Below are positions 33,254 through 41,390 of a DNA stretch of 64,000 nt, one piece after another. Below the pieces are notes generated by a model. It searched no databases, was not told the DNA's origin, and saw only the letters and a program-made list of their open reading frames with translations. Position numbers and translations under genes: made by a program. Source of the stretch: an uncultured Bacteroidales bacterium (GTDB taxonomy: Bacteria > Bacteroidota > Bacteroidia > Bacteroidales > F082); the NCBI GenBank assembly GCA_900318465.1, contig ONKQ01000003.1:1-64000 (forward strand). The letters are read 5' to 3'. Within the stretch, counting starts at the first letter, position 1; each line of letters starts with the position of its first letter.

Positions 33254-34768
33254 ATGCAAGGAAAAATCAAGGCCATAGGATTGTTGATGTTGCTTTTGGT
33301 ATTAAGTTTGGGAGTGTTTTCCCAGTCTGAATATCAGCAGTTTACCTATCCAAGTGGACAAGTGTCGAGCGAAGGCGTTTTGCGTGATGGCCGTCCCGAT
33401 GGGCTTTGGAAAACCTACTATGAGAGCGGTCAGTTGAAGTCGATAGGCAAGCGCACCGATTTCCTGTTGGATAGCACTTGGGTTTTCTTTGCAGAGAATG
33501 GTGACACGAGCCTGATCGTGAATTATCGGAACGACTTGAAGAATGGACCGCGTGTCACCTACAGTGAAAATGAAATGATGGTTGAGCCATTTGTCAACGA
33601 TGTGCGCCAGGGAGAAGGCAAGCGTTATGATAGAAAGGATCATCTGTTGCAAACTGTGATGTTCAAAAACGGTTTGGAGGAAGGCATTTCTCCCGTGTTT
33701 GATACCACTGGCCTCTTGCGCGAAATTGTCAACTATCGCAAGGGTTTTGTAATGACTCGTGAAGCCTTGAACCGTTATGACCATGAGGGCAAGAAACATG
33801 GCTATTGGAAGACGTTTTTCGATGATTGGAGCCTTCACACGGAGTGTTATTACAAGCATGGCCTGCGCGAAGGATTTTACAAGGAATACGACGAAAAAGG
33901 CAACCTCAAGAAGATTGCAAAGTATGTGAACGATGTGGAGCAAGTGCTTGAAAGCGACATGAAACCGCTGATTGTGCAGCACGAATACTATCCGAATGGT
34001 AGAGTGAAAAGAGAAGCTTCGTTTCGCGATGGTCGGCGCGAGGGTGTGTGGCGCGAGTTTGATGAAGAAGGCAATGTAATCAATTCACAAACTTATAAAA
34101 AAGGTGCCTTGGTGAGTGAAGGCGTGGTGGGTACTGATGGCAAGCGTCGTGGTGAGTATAAGGAGTTTTTCGCTGACAGTTCTTTGCGGGCTGAGGGTCT
34201 TTTTATCGATGGATTGCGCTCTGGCGAATGGAAGTTCTATTATCAAAACGGCAAGCTGCAAGAGGTCGGTTCCTATAAGGAAGGTGAGCCTGACGGCGTG
34301 TGGATTTGGTATTATGACAACGGACAGAAACAGATTGAGGAACAATTCTATAAGGGTCAACATAACGGACCTTACAAGGAATACGACTCCAAAGGAAATG
34401 TGATTGTCAGCGGCACTTATTTTGATGGGATGAAGAACGGAAAATGGATTGAGGACATCGGCGACATGCATACTGAGGGCGAATATAGAAACGACAAACA
34501 GGTAGGCGAATGGACGTCGTATTACGACAATGACAAGATGGCTTTCAGGGGCACGTTCAATGCCGGTTATCCTGACGGTGAGCATTTCTTTTATTATGAA
34601 AACGGGAAACTCCGCGAGATTCAAAGTTATGCTGCTGGAGTGCGTCACGGCGATTGGAAAAAATATTTGGACACTGGCGAATTGTATTTCACCATCACTT
34701 ACGACCAAGGCAAGGAAGTGAAATATGACGGCGAGGCTTTAATCGAAGACGAAATCATAAAAGAGTAA
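33254..34768 (+). CDS. Exported MORN-like (YwqK) repeat protein
   Basis: 504 residues. Signal peptide IGLLMLLLVLSLGVFSQ. The rest is an array of about 15 MORN_2-type repeats of roughly 23 residues with the pattern YYxNGxLxxxGxYKxGxxDGxW: for example YYESGQLKSIG, YYPNGRVKREASFRDGRREG, YYQNGKLQEVGSYKEGEPDG and YYDNGQKQIEEQFYKGQHNG. These form an extended beta structure used for protein or lipid contacts. The domain name 'toxin-antitoxin YwqK' in databases reflects B. subtilis YwqK and does not imply a toxin here. Probably periplasmic or outer membrane-associated. Confidence 0.88.
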   Translation: MQGKIKAIGLLMLLLVLSLGVFSQSEYQQFTYPSGQVSSEGVLRDGRPDGLWKTYYESGQLKSIGKRTDFLLDSTWVFFAENGDTSLIVNYRNDLKNGPRVTYSENEMMVEPFVNDVRQGEGKRYDRKDHLLQTVMFKNGLEEGISPVFDTTGLLREIVNYRKGFVMTREALNRYDHEGKKHGYWKTFFDDWSLHTECYYKHGLREGFYKEYDEKGNLKKIAKYVNDVEQVLESDMKPLIVQHEYYPNGRVKREASFRDGRREGVWREFDEEGNVINSQTYKKGALVSEGVVGTDGKRRGEYKEFFADSSLRAEGLFIDGLRSGEWKFYYQNGKLQEVGSYKEGEPDGVWIWYYDNGQKQIEEQFYKGQHNGPYKEYDSKGNVIVSGTYFDGMKNGKWIEDIGDMHTEGEYRNDKQVGEWTSYYDNDKMAFRGTFNAGYPDGEHFFYYENGKLREIQSYAAGVRHGDWKKYLDTGELYFTITYDQGKEVKYDGEALIEDEIIKE

Positions 34769-34773
34769 TGTTA

Positions 34774-34923
34774 TCACAAAACTTGCAAAACCAACAAAAC
34801 CTTTTTGGACAAGAAAAGTCGCCAACTGGCTCCTTTTCCTTAAGCCGACTTTTCGGCTTTGCAACGGAACCCGGTTGGGTGACGTTGCGGATTAGGGTTT
34901 TGAAAGTTTTGACGGTTTTGTGA
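34774..34923. repeat. MITE-like element, copy B (150 bp)
   Basis: Inverted ends TCACAAAACTTGCAAAACC and the complement of TTTTGACGGTTTTGTGA. Shares 28-bp termini with copy A at 21887-22051. The interior has GCCAACTGG and CCCGGTTGGG segments and a CCGACTTTTCGG hairpin. A lone left end also occurs at 37781-37800. Confidence 0.7.
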
Positions 34924-34939
34924 CAAAAAGAAAAAAAGC

Positions 34940-35893
34940 ATGACCATTCCCTATTTGAAACAAGGTTCTAAAGTGGCCATCGTTGCGCCAGCGCGTTGCG
35001 TTACGCCCGATGAAATGGCCTATGCCATACAATGGCTGAAAGAGCATGGTTTTGTCCCTGTTTATGATGACAGGCTTTTCGCCGTTCATCATATCTTTGC
35101 AGGCGACGACGATTTTAGGGCAGCCGTCTTTCAAGAATACCTTGACAATGAGGAAATTGAAGCCATTTGGCTTGCCCGAGGCGGCTATGGCAGCATCCGC
35201 ATCATCGATAAATTAGATTTCACCAAGTTTTTGGAAAAACCGAAATGGATTGCAGGCTTCAGCGACAGCACGGTCATTCATGGCAAGTTGCAGCGTTTGG
35301 GTGTTCCGTCGCTTCATTCGCCCATGCCTTTTTATTTTGCGAACAAGACCGAGGAAGCCAAACAGTCATTGTTTAACGCATTGACGGGCAAAAGTTTGCA
35401 TTATGAATTTCCTGCGAATCCTTTGAACCGTTTAGGAAAAATGGAAGGTGAAATCGTTGGTGGAAACTTGTCTGTCCTAATGGGCATGAACGGCTCCGAT
35501 ATTTTTCCCGAAACAGATGGAAAAATTCTGTTCGTAGAGGAAGTTGACGAGTATATCTACCACATTGACAGAATGATGCGCGGATTGAAACGCGCTGGAA
35601 AACTCGCACACCTGAAAGGCCTCATTGTGGGTGGCCTGACCCAAATCAAAGACAATACGCATCCTTTTGGCCAATCCGTTGAGGAAGTGATTGCTGAGGC
35701 TGTTTCTGAATACGATTATCCCGTTTGTTTCGGTTTCCCTGCGGGGCATTTCAACGACAATCGTGCGGTGTTTTTCGGGATAAACTCTCGATTGATGGTA
35801 ACGGATGAAAAGGTGGTTTTTTGGAATGATGGAACATTTGATTCTCTTAAACCAAAAATAGTATGGACAAAACAAAAAAGCGATTTTGTATAA
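34940..35893 (+). CDS. LD-carboxypeptidase (muramoyltetrapeptide carboxypeptidase, S66)
   Basis: Removes the terminal D-Ala from tetrapeptides during murein recycling. 317 residues. Start YLKQGSKVAIVAPARCV, then WLARGGYGSIRI, the nucleophile Ser in IAGFSDSTVIHG, Glu in LFVEEVDEYIYHIDRMM and His in GFPAGHFNDN: the full Ser-His-Glu triad of LdcA. No signal peptide, so cytoplasmic. Monocistronic, preceded by the MITE-like repeat and no clear -7 box, which suggests the repeat may carry or insulate its promoter. Confidence 0.93.
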   Translation: MTIPYLKQGSKVAIVAPARCVTPDEMAYAIQWLKEHGFVPVYDDRLFAVHHIFAGDDDFRAAVFQEYLDNEEIEAIWLARGGYGSIRIIDKLDFTKFLEKPKWIAGFSDSTVIHGKLQRLGVPSLHSPMPFYFANKTEEAKQSLFNALTGKSLHYEFPANPLNRLGKMEGEIVGGNLSVLMGMNGSDIFPETDGKILFVEEVDEYIYHIDRMMRGLKRAGKLAHLKGLIVGGLTQIKDNTHPFGQSVEEVIAEAVSEYDYPVCFGFPAGHFNDNRAVFFGINSRLMVTDEKVVFWNDGTFDSLKPKIVWTKQKSDFV

Positions 35894-35991
35894 ATCAATG
35901 AATAACAAGATGTTGAAAATTTGAAAACTAAAAATCATAGGGACAAAACCGTTTTTGGGTTTGACAAGTGGTTTTTTGCGGATTTTTGTTG

Positions 35992-35999
35992 TAGTTTTG
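35992..35999 (+). promoter_or_regulatory. -7 element of the third T9SS cargo gene
   Basis: TAGTTTTG, 28 bp before the ATG at 36028. T-rich upstream stretch without a well-spaced TTTG. Confidence 0.5.
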
Positions 36000-36027
36000 C
36001 AACAACGAATTTCAAAACTATAACACC

Positions 36028-37662
36028 ATGAAAAAAATTAGACTTTACACCCTGGTTGCGCTGCTGGTGATGGCGGGAGGGGTGACGATGCAAGCGCAAG
36101 AAATAATCGTCACAGGTGTGGTAAGTAGAGTTGATGCTCCTTACTTTGAACAAAATGTGTGTAACGACCGTTTTGCCATCGTCTCCGAAGGTGAGACATA
36201 TTATGTGATGGTTGACAACTACTGGCCCAATCCATATTTGGAGGATTTGGTTATCCATTACGACACCATCTCGGTTGGCAACGAGATTGAGGTTATGGGA
36301 ACTGTTGTGGAAATGGAAGATGGGAATGGGGAATTTTTTCAAGCCATCGACATCAGCGAGAATCTGAATTCAACTTATCAACAAATCTTGGGTTTTTTCG
36401 ATAATGACGAGGGTGCTTGTTTCTATCATTATATAGATCTATTTTACGGTCTTGAAGAGTACCATATCACCATCAACGGAGAACTTCAGACAACCCCATT
36501 TGCCATCAACGGAAGAACGCTTGTGGAAGAAAAGCGTTATCTGTTTGTGGGTATTAGTGGTGAAGGGGTCTTCGAGCTGTTTGATGCGCTTCCGTATGAA
36601 GTTGAAGATGTGAGCATCAGCGGCAGGCTTACCCTGGAAAATGATTTGTGTCTTTCGTCACCATGTGGCGAAACGCATTTCTTGTCCTTGTTCGACGGAG
36701 AAGAATACCACTATTTGACACAAAAAAGAAAGCTTCAAAACAATTATGTAAATGAGGCGGTATTCATGGAAGGAAATTCTGTAATGGTCGGTGGTTTTGA
36801 ATTTGTTCGCCACGATTTGTTCGGAAATCCTTTCAAAGCATTGGAAATTATAGAAATGCAATCCATTGAAAGCCATCCACTCATCGGAGGAATGGGTACG
36901 GCTGGAATACCCTGGATCAATTTAGGTCCACCTGTACCTGGTGTAGACTTGGCTTTTCAAAGCGATGGCATTTATTATTATATTATGAACCCGCATAATG
37001 ATGACTTTCTTTCCGGCTTCTATATTGTTGGGAATGACACCATTCCTGTAACTTGGCAACAATTGATGGCAACTTGTACCCCTAGTATGTTTATCAATAA
37101 TTATCTAAACCCATTTTATCGCGTCAATATCGAGAAAGTGGAATTTGAGGAACACGAAGAGACCCTGCAATGCACATTGGTTGTCGAGAATAATCCGTTT
37201 TATTTTGGCGAGATGCTTGCCATAAACACACAAGAAAACGAGACTTATTATTTGAAGCCGTATATCTACACTTTCACAGCACCCGATCACATCACTATTG
37301 GTGACAATACAGCTTATGTAGGCGACAGCTTCATTGCTACGGGAATGGTTTCCAATTGGTATCATAACAATGCGATTCTTGAGAAAGCCATTGACATAAC
37401 TGAAATAAGCAATATCACTGGAGTGATAGAGTCAACACCGACAAATCTTATGGTTTATCCGAATCCGACTGATGGAATTTTTCGCATTGAGGGGGTTGTT
37501 GCTGATGAGGTGCAGGTTTACAATGCCCTTGGGCAGGTGGTGAAGACGGTGCGGCGGACGAATGAGATTGATGTAGCGGATTTGGCGGAAGGGGTTTACT
37601 TACTGCGCATCTACGACAAGCAAGGCCTATCCCATACGAATCGGATAACGGTTACGAAATAA
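36028..37662 (+). CDS. Secreted protein with T9SS type A sorting domain
   Basis: 544 residues. Signal peptide KKIRLYTLVALLVMAGGVTMQAQ. The body begins with an OB-like strand set (IIVTGVVSRVDAPYFE) and repeats it around residue 410 (HITIGDNTAYVGDSFIATGMVSNW), so it may be a tandem of similar beta domains. The C-terminus is a canonical sorting domain: LMVYPNPTDGIFRIEG, VQVYNALGQVVKTV, DVADLAEGVYLLRIYD, NRITVTK. Different subclass from the two cargo genes at 26-29 kb. Body function not recognised. Confidence 0.83.
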   Translation: MKKIRLYTLVALLVMAGGVTMQAQEIIVTGVVSRVDAPYFEQNVCNDRFAIVSEGETYYVMVDNYWPNPYLEDLVIHYDTISVGNEIEVMGTVVEMEDGNGEFFQAIDISENLNSTYQQILGFFDNDEGACFYHYIDLFYGLEEYHITINGELQTTPFAINGRTLVEEKRYLFVGISGEGVFELFDALPYEVEDVSISGRLTLENDLCLSSPCGETHFLSLFDGEEYHYLTQKRKLQNNYVNEAVFMEGNSVMVGGFEFVRHDLFGNPFKALEIIEMQSIESHPLIGGMGTAGIPWINLGPPVPGVDLAFQSDGIYYYIMNPHNDDFLSGFYIVGNDTIPVTWQQLMATCTPSMFINNYLNPFYRVNIEKVEFEEHEETLQCTLVVENNPFYFGEMLAINTQENETYYLKPYIYTFTAPDHITIGDNTAYVGDSFIATGMVSNWYHNNAILEKAIDITEISNITGVIESTPTNLMVYPNPTDGIFRIEGVVADEVQVYNALGQVVKTVRRTNEIDVADLAEGVYLLRIYDKQGLSHTNRITVTK

Positions 37663-37679
37663 GCGATGAGAAAAATATA

Positions 37680-37712
37680 GCCTCAATTCAGCATAAGAGT
37701 TGAGGCTTTTTT
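37680..37712 (+). terminator. Terminator of the T9SS cargo gene
   Basis: GCCTCAA...TTGAGGC stem with a 13-nt loop and six T. Confidence 0.85.
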
Positions 37713-37780
37713 GTGGAAAATGTACGATTGTGTTGTCGGAAATGTAAACGGATGGGTTACACTTGGTGTTTGTGAATTTA

Positions 37781-37800
37781 TCACAAAACCTGCAAAAGTT
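37781..37800 (+). repeat. Isolated MITE end
   Basis: TCACAAAACCTGCAAAAGTT matches the left end of the elements at 21887 and 34774; no partner end is nearby. Confidence 0.5.
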
Positions 37801-37861
37801 GGATTGAAGAAATAAATCATATTCTTCCTTAATTGTGTGTTACTGTTCAAATAAACTTTGC

Positions 37862-37935
37862 TATTTTTGCAACGTCGTTGCGGATTTTTCAAGAATATCC
37901 GCAATCATGTTGCGGATTTTTCGGGAATATCCGCA
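37862..37935 (+). promoter_or_regulatory. Promoter followed by two tandem palindromes
   Basis: TATTTTTG (37862-37869) matches the -7 consensus. Ten bp downstream lie two 25-bp imperfect palindromes, TGCGGATTTTTC..GAATATCCGCA, at 37879-37903 and 37911-37935, with a 32-bp period. They would form two mRNA hairpins or a double operator. Confidence 0.6.
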
Positions 37936-38098
37936 GTTATGGGATTATCAAAATAATTCTCTGTTCGCGCCACTCCGAGAATCATTCGAAGAAATCACCC
38001 CAGCAGGGCCAATCCACCACCGAAACAGAAGGCCTTGTTCTTCCGACTTTGCAAATCCGGAAGCCGTGAATAACAGCATTTGCAATGCGAAAAAAGTC
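37907..38098 (+). other. Possible gene remnant or conserved repeat behind the tandem palindromes
   Basis: From ATG 37907 the frame reads MLRIFREYPQLWDYQN, then NSLFAPLRESFEEITPAGP and on without a stop into the antisense of the CARF nuclease gene. The part before 38098 looks protein-like and is rich in Arg and Pro; the remainder is meaningless. I recall similar sequence recurring between genes in Bacteroidales, so it may be a repeat and not a gene. The 436-bp gap from 37663 holds this, the terminator, the MITE end and the palindromes. Confidence 0.35.
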
Positions 38099-39259
38099 TT
38101 AGCTTTCCTTGGCAATCCGATTCATCTCATTCAATATATGCTTCAGGTTTTCCGGTTTGGTCAAATTGAGCCAGTCGCAGAAGGTGATGCCCATGTAACG
38201 AGCTGTTTTTTTCCAGTTTCCCTTGAAGTCTTTCTTCAGCGAGAAAATGTAAGAATGGCTGGTGCCAAGCAGCACTTCTTTCAGCGCACAAACTTTGTAG
38301 ACAATCTCGTTAAACAGTTTTTCGCTGGTCACACCTGTCTTGCACTCAATGACAAACAGCTTGTTCGCCTTGATGAAACACACATCCAACTCATTGTTGT
38401 GTTTGATTTGCCCGTTGGAGATGTGTACGCCCATTGCAATGTCGTCGGGTTCCAGCACCGTCTTGATCATGGAATAGACATATTCCTCAAACCAACCGCC
38501 CGTAAGGTATTCGATTTCATAGTTTTGCAAAGAACCAGGTCTTTCGGGAACGAAACCAATGAATTCCAAGAACTTGCTCAGGTTAGGAATGGCGGTCATG
38601 TAGTCCTTGTCGGGGTTCTCGACTTGCGAGATGATGAGGAACTTCCAATTGCGATACTTCTCGCGCAAGGTTTCCATCACCTGATAGTCGCCGCGACTGA
38701 ACAAGTTTTGCGAGAACATGGTGAACAGATGCTGCGAGAAGGCCGTTTCCTTCACCTGTTTGCGCGGTTGGTCCACATCGCTTTCAAGTCCGTAGAGGCC
38801 GAAATATTCCTTCAGCGTCATGCGGTGGTTGATGGGAAACACCTCGTCATCATCGTCATAGATGCTGTTGTCGAAAATGGTCTTTACAATCTGGTTTTCA
38901 CGGGTTTGCGTATAGAAAAACAAGGTGTTGAACTCCTCGAAAACGTGTTGCACAGAGAGGGTCATATAACGATTGCCGCCCGCGAGATTAAGGTAGTATT
39001 GCTTTTCCTGGCTCAATTGGTTTTTTATGGTACGACAAATGCGTTCATAAAGCAGGTTGTTCTGATAACGCTTGATGATGATTCTTTTAACTAACATCTC
39101 ACTGATTTCCAATTGCTTGGCAAGAAGGTCAATACAGTCGGCTTCCTCTTGTGTGGAGATGAAAAGCAACTCGTCGTTCTCCTCATAATATTCCTTGGTG
39201 AACAAGTACGCCGGCATCGGGTTGCTTTTGTCGATGATATTTACTATGGTTTTTGACAT
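38099..39259 (-). CDS. Card1/Can2-like CARF-domain nuclease (DUF1887)
   Basis: 386 residues. The N-terminal ~150 residues form a CARF-like Rossmann domain with the ligand loop YYLNLAGGNRYMTLSV (residues 91-99, compare N-x-TGGTKxM in Card1). The linker MTLKEYFGLYGLESD is typical of DUF1887. The C-terminus is a PD-(D/E)xK nuclease: GGWFEEYV (254-261), NELDVCFI (Asp292) and VIECKTG (Glu305, Lys307). Characterised members are activated by cyclic oligoadenylate from type III CRISPR complexes and cut DNA or RNA. No cas gene or CRISPR array is in the window. It starts 16 bp after a PIN toxin gene on the same strand and may be co-transcribed with it. Confidence 0.85.
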   Translation of the reverse strand: MSKTIVNIIDKSNPMPAYLFTKEYYEENDELLFISTQEEADCIDLLAKQLEISEMLVKRIIIKRYQNNLLYERICRTIKNQLSQEKQYYLNLAGGNRYMTLSVQHVFEEFNTLFFYTQTRENQIVKTIFDNSIYDDDDEVFPINHRMTLKEYFGLYGLESDVDQPRKQVKETAFSQHLFTMFSQNLFSRGDYQVMETLREKYRNWKFLIISQVENPDKDYMTAIPNLSKFLEFIGFVPERPGSLQNYEIEYLTGGWFEEYVYSMIKTVLEPDDIAMGVHISNGQIKHNNELDVCFIKANKLFVIECKTGVTSEKLFNEIVYKVCALKEVLLGTSHSYIFSLKKDFKGNWKKTARYMGITFCDWLNLTKPENLKHILNEMNRIAKES

Positions 39260-39275
39260 AACAATAAAAATTGGC

Positions 39276-39692
39276 TCAAAAAATAAAATACTTATTTAAA
39301 AACTCTTTAATATTCATTACAGGAATTTCCGACATTTTGAATCCTCTTTCGTCGCGCGACAAGATGTAATCCACTTGCTCTCGCTTGGCTGCAAAATATT
39401 GCGCAGCATCCTCAAAATCAGAGAAATCACCATTTAAGGCTTGTTCAATGCAAGCATCACCTATTGTTACAACCGAGACTAACTTTTTCAGGTTTTTAAG
39501 CGTTTCAGTTATTTTTTTCTTGTCATAATTCTTCCCTGCAATGTAAACTACATTAACAAAAGTCAAGTCTGTAACTATAAGTTCTATTTCTTTTTCCTTT
39601 GCTAATTGGAACAAAACAATGGTATCGTGTACCCAAGGCTCACGATATTGAAGCAGGTCAAGAACGATATTGGTATCAATAAAAAGTTTCAT
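39276..39692 (-). CDS. PIN-domain ribonuclease toxin
   Basis: 138 residues with the PIN fold used by VapC-type toxins: first acidic residue in KLFIDTNIVLDLL, second acidic cluster DFSDFEDAAQYFAA, and ILSRDERGFK near the end. The metal-binding Asp/Glu set expected for RNA cleavage is present. Its ATG overlaps the stop of the upstream antitoxin by 4 bp, supporting a toxin-antitoxin pair. Likely cleaves a tRNA or rRNA site if it behaves like known relatives. The downstream neighbour is the CARF nuclease gene. Confidence 0.82.
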   Translation of the reverse strand: MKLFIDTNIVLDLLQYREPWVHDTIVLFQLAKEKEIELIVTDLTFVNVVYIAGKNYDKKKITETLKNLKKLVSVVTIGDACIEQALNGDFSDFEDAAQYFAAKREQVDYILSRDERGFKMSEIPVMNIKEFLNKYFIF

Positions 39693-39949
39693 CGTCCGTA
39701 TTTTTCAATGAGATAGGCTTCCTTTTCCGCTTTCCAATCGTTGGAGGTTTCTGTTGTGGCAAGGCTACCGGCCAAGTCCATCACTTCTTTGGAAATCATA
39801 ATGTTGCGCACTTCTTTTATTTTTCCCATCGAAAACTGCTGCAAGAAAGACTCTATCAAAGCAGACAAATCTATATTGTGTGCTTGGGCATACAAATATG
39901 CTCGGTTAAGCGTTTGGCTGTCAATGTTTAAGTTTGCTGTTTCAAACAT
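39689..39949 (-). CDS. Antitoxin partner of the PIN toxin (DUF6364-like)
   Basis: 86 residues from ATG 39949, chosen because the TATTTTTG promoter element (39966-39973) lies within the longer open frame. The N-terminus NLNIDSQTLNRAYLYAQAHNIDLSALIESFLQQF is a ribbon-helix-helix pattern of the DUF6364 type, and the acidic C-terminus (SNDWKAEKEAYLIEKYGR) would bind the toxin. Expected to repress its own promoter. Confidence 0.75.
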   Translation of the reverse strand: MFETANLNIDSQTLNRAYLYAQAHNIDLSALIESFLQQFSMGKIKEVRNIMISKEVMDLAGSLATTETSNDWKAEKEAYLIEKYGR

Positions 39950-39965
39950 GGCATTTATTTTTTGG

Positions 39966-39973
39966 CAAAAATA
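39966..39973 (-). promoter_or_regulatory. -7 element of the antitoxin-PIN-CARF cluster
   Basis: TATTTTTG on the minus strand, 16 bp before the antitoxin ATG. Confidence 0.55.
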
Positions 39974-40005
39974 CGCACTTTTCTGATTGCAAGCCACACA
40001 TTAAT

Positions 40006-40036
40006 AAAAAAAGACAGCCGAAGCCATCTTTTTTTT
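40006..40036 (-). terminator. Terminator of pgk (UUCG tetraloop)
   Basis: On the minus strand AAGATGGC-TTCG-GCTGTCTT flanked by A and T runs; an 8-bp stem including two G-T pairs. The A/T flanks make it potentially bidirectional. Confidence 0.8.
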
Positions 40037-40057
40037 GGTAAAATGAAAGCAATATCA

Positions 40058-41308
40058 TCATTTCCTAATCGCCGCAATGCCAGGCAGTTCCTTGCCTTCG
40101 ATGGCTTCGAGCAGGGCACCGCCGCCAGTGCTGACATAGGAAACTTGGTCGGCGAGGCCGAACTTGTTGATGCAGGCCACCGAGTCGCCGCCGCCGATGA
40201 GCGAGAAAGCGCCGTCCTTGGTGGCTGCCGCAATGGCCTCGGCAATGGCCTTTGAACCCACAGCGAAGGTGTCGAACTCAAACACGCCGCAGGGACCGTT
40301 CCAAAGGATGGTCTTCGAGCCTTTGATGACGTTGGCGAAGAGTTCGCGGGTCTTCGGGCCGATGTCCATGCCTTCCCAGCCTTCGGGAATGTTCATCGGG
40401 TCAACCACTTGGGTGTCGGCATCGTTGGCGAACTTGTTGCCCACCACGCAATCTTCGGCAAGCACCAGATTGACGCCTTTTTCCTTGGCCTTGGCAAGGA
40501 TGTCAAGAGCGAGGTCGAGTTTGTCCTCTTCGCAAATCGAGTTGCCGATTTTGCCGCCGAGGGCTTTCTTGAAGGTGTAGGTCATGCCGCCGCAAAGGAT
40601 GAGGTTGTCGACTTTGGTGAGCAGGTTCTCAATGATTTCAATCTTCGTGGAAACCTTCGAGCCACCCATGATGGCGGTGAAAGGATGTTGGATTTCGTTC
40701 ATCACCTTGTTGACGGCGGCCACTTCCTTGCCCATCAGGTAGCCGTACATCTTGTGGTCGGCATCGAAATAGTCGGCGATGAGGGCGGTTGAGGCGTGGG
40801 CGCGGTGAGCCGTGCCGAAAGCGTCGTTGATGTAGTATTCGCCATAGCCGGCAAGGGTCTTGGTGAATTCCTTCTGCGAGGCTTTCACGGCCTTCTTGGC
40901 TTCGTCGTAGCCTTCCTCGCCTTTCTCGATGCCGCGCGGCTTGCCTTCTTCCTCGGCATAGAAACGGAGGTTTTCAAGAACGATAACCTCACCAGGTTTC
41001 AATGCGTTCACTTGGTCGGTGGCTTTCATGCAGTCGTCGGCAAACTGGACAGGACGGTTCAAAAGTTCTTCCAAGTGCTTGATAATCGGCTTGATGGAAT
41101 ACTTCGGGTCGGGGTTTTTCTTCGGGCGACCGAGGTGCGACATCAGCACAACCATGCCTTTGTCGTTCAATACCTTATTAATAGTCGGCAGGGCGGCACG
41201 CATACGGGTGTCGTCGGTGATGTTGAAGTTGTCGTCCAACGGGACGTTGAAATCGACGCGGATAACCACGCGCTTGTTCTCAAAATTGATTTGATCGATG
41301 TTTACCAT
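40058..41308 (-). CDS. pgk: Phosphoglycerate kinase
   Basis: Glycolytic enzyme transferring phosphate from 1,3-bisphosphoglycerate to ADP. 416 residues, normal length. Signature [22 protein letters not shown] near the N-terminus, [10 protein letters not shown], the hinge region and the C-terminal nucleotide-binding loops [13 protein letters not shown] and [14 protein letters not shown], then [20 protein letters not shown]. Single gene with its own terminator. Confidence 0.98.
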   Translation of the reverse strand: MVNIDQINFENKRVVIRVDFNVPLDDNFNITDDTRMRAALPTINKVLNDKGMVVLMSHLGRPKKNPDPKYSIKPIIKHLEELLNRPVQFADDCMKATDQVNALKPGEVIVLENLRFYAEEEGKPRGIEKGEEGYDEAKKAVKASQKEFTKTLAGYGEYYINDAFGTAHRAHASTALIADYFDADHKMYGYLMGKEVAAVNKVMNEIQHPFTAIMGGSKVSTKIEIIENLLTKVDNLILCGGMTYTFKKALGGKIGNSICEEDKLDLALDILAKAKEKGVNLVLAEDCVVGNKFANDADTQVVDPMNIPEGWEGMDIGPKTRELFANVIKGSKTILWNGPCGVFEFDTFAVGSKAIAEAIAAATKDGAFSLIGGGDSVACINKFGLADQVSYVSTGGGALLEAIEGKELPGIAAIRK

Positions 41309-41310
41309 GA

Positions 41311-41390
41311 TATTTAGATTTAAGATTTAAAATTCAAGATTTAAGATTGACTTCATCGAATGTTTCGCATTTCAAGATTTAAAATTATGA
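41311..41390. repeat. AT-rich GATTTAAGATT repeats
   Basis: Several copies of AAGATTTAAAATTCAAGATT-like sequence; the last copy runs into the dagK-like gene and encodes its final residues and stop. Related stretches occur at 20882-20905 and 56521-56550. Confidence 0.5.

Noticed and set aside
37862..37935. CRISPR-like repeat array (32-bp period)
   Set aside because: Only two units, each a palindrome, and the interval between repeats is 7 bp, too short for a spacer. No array of three or more repeats with spacers was seen anywhere in the window despite the CARF protein.
37835..39094. 419-codon plus-strand frame reaching across the CARF nuclease gene
   Set aside because: From 38099 on it is the antisense of a gene with clear CARF and nuclease motifs. 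Only the first ~65 codons could be meaningful and they are listed separately.
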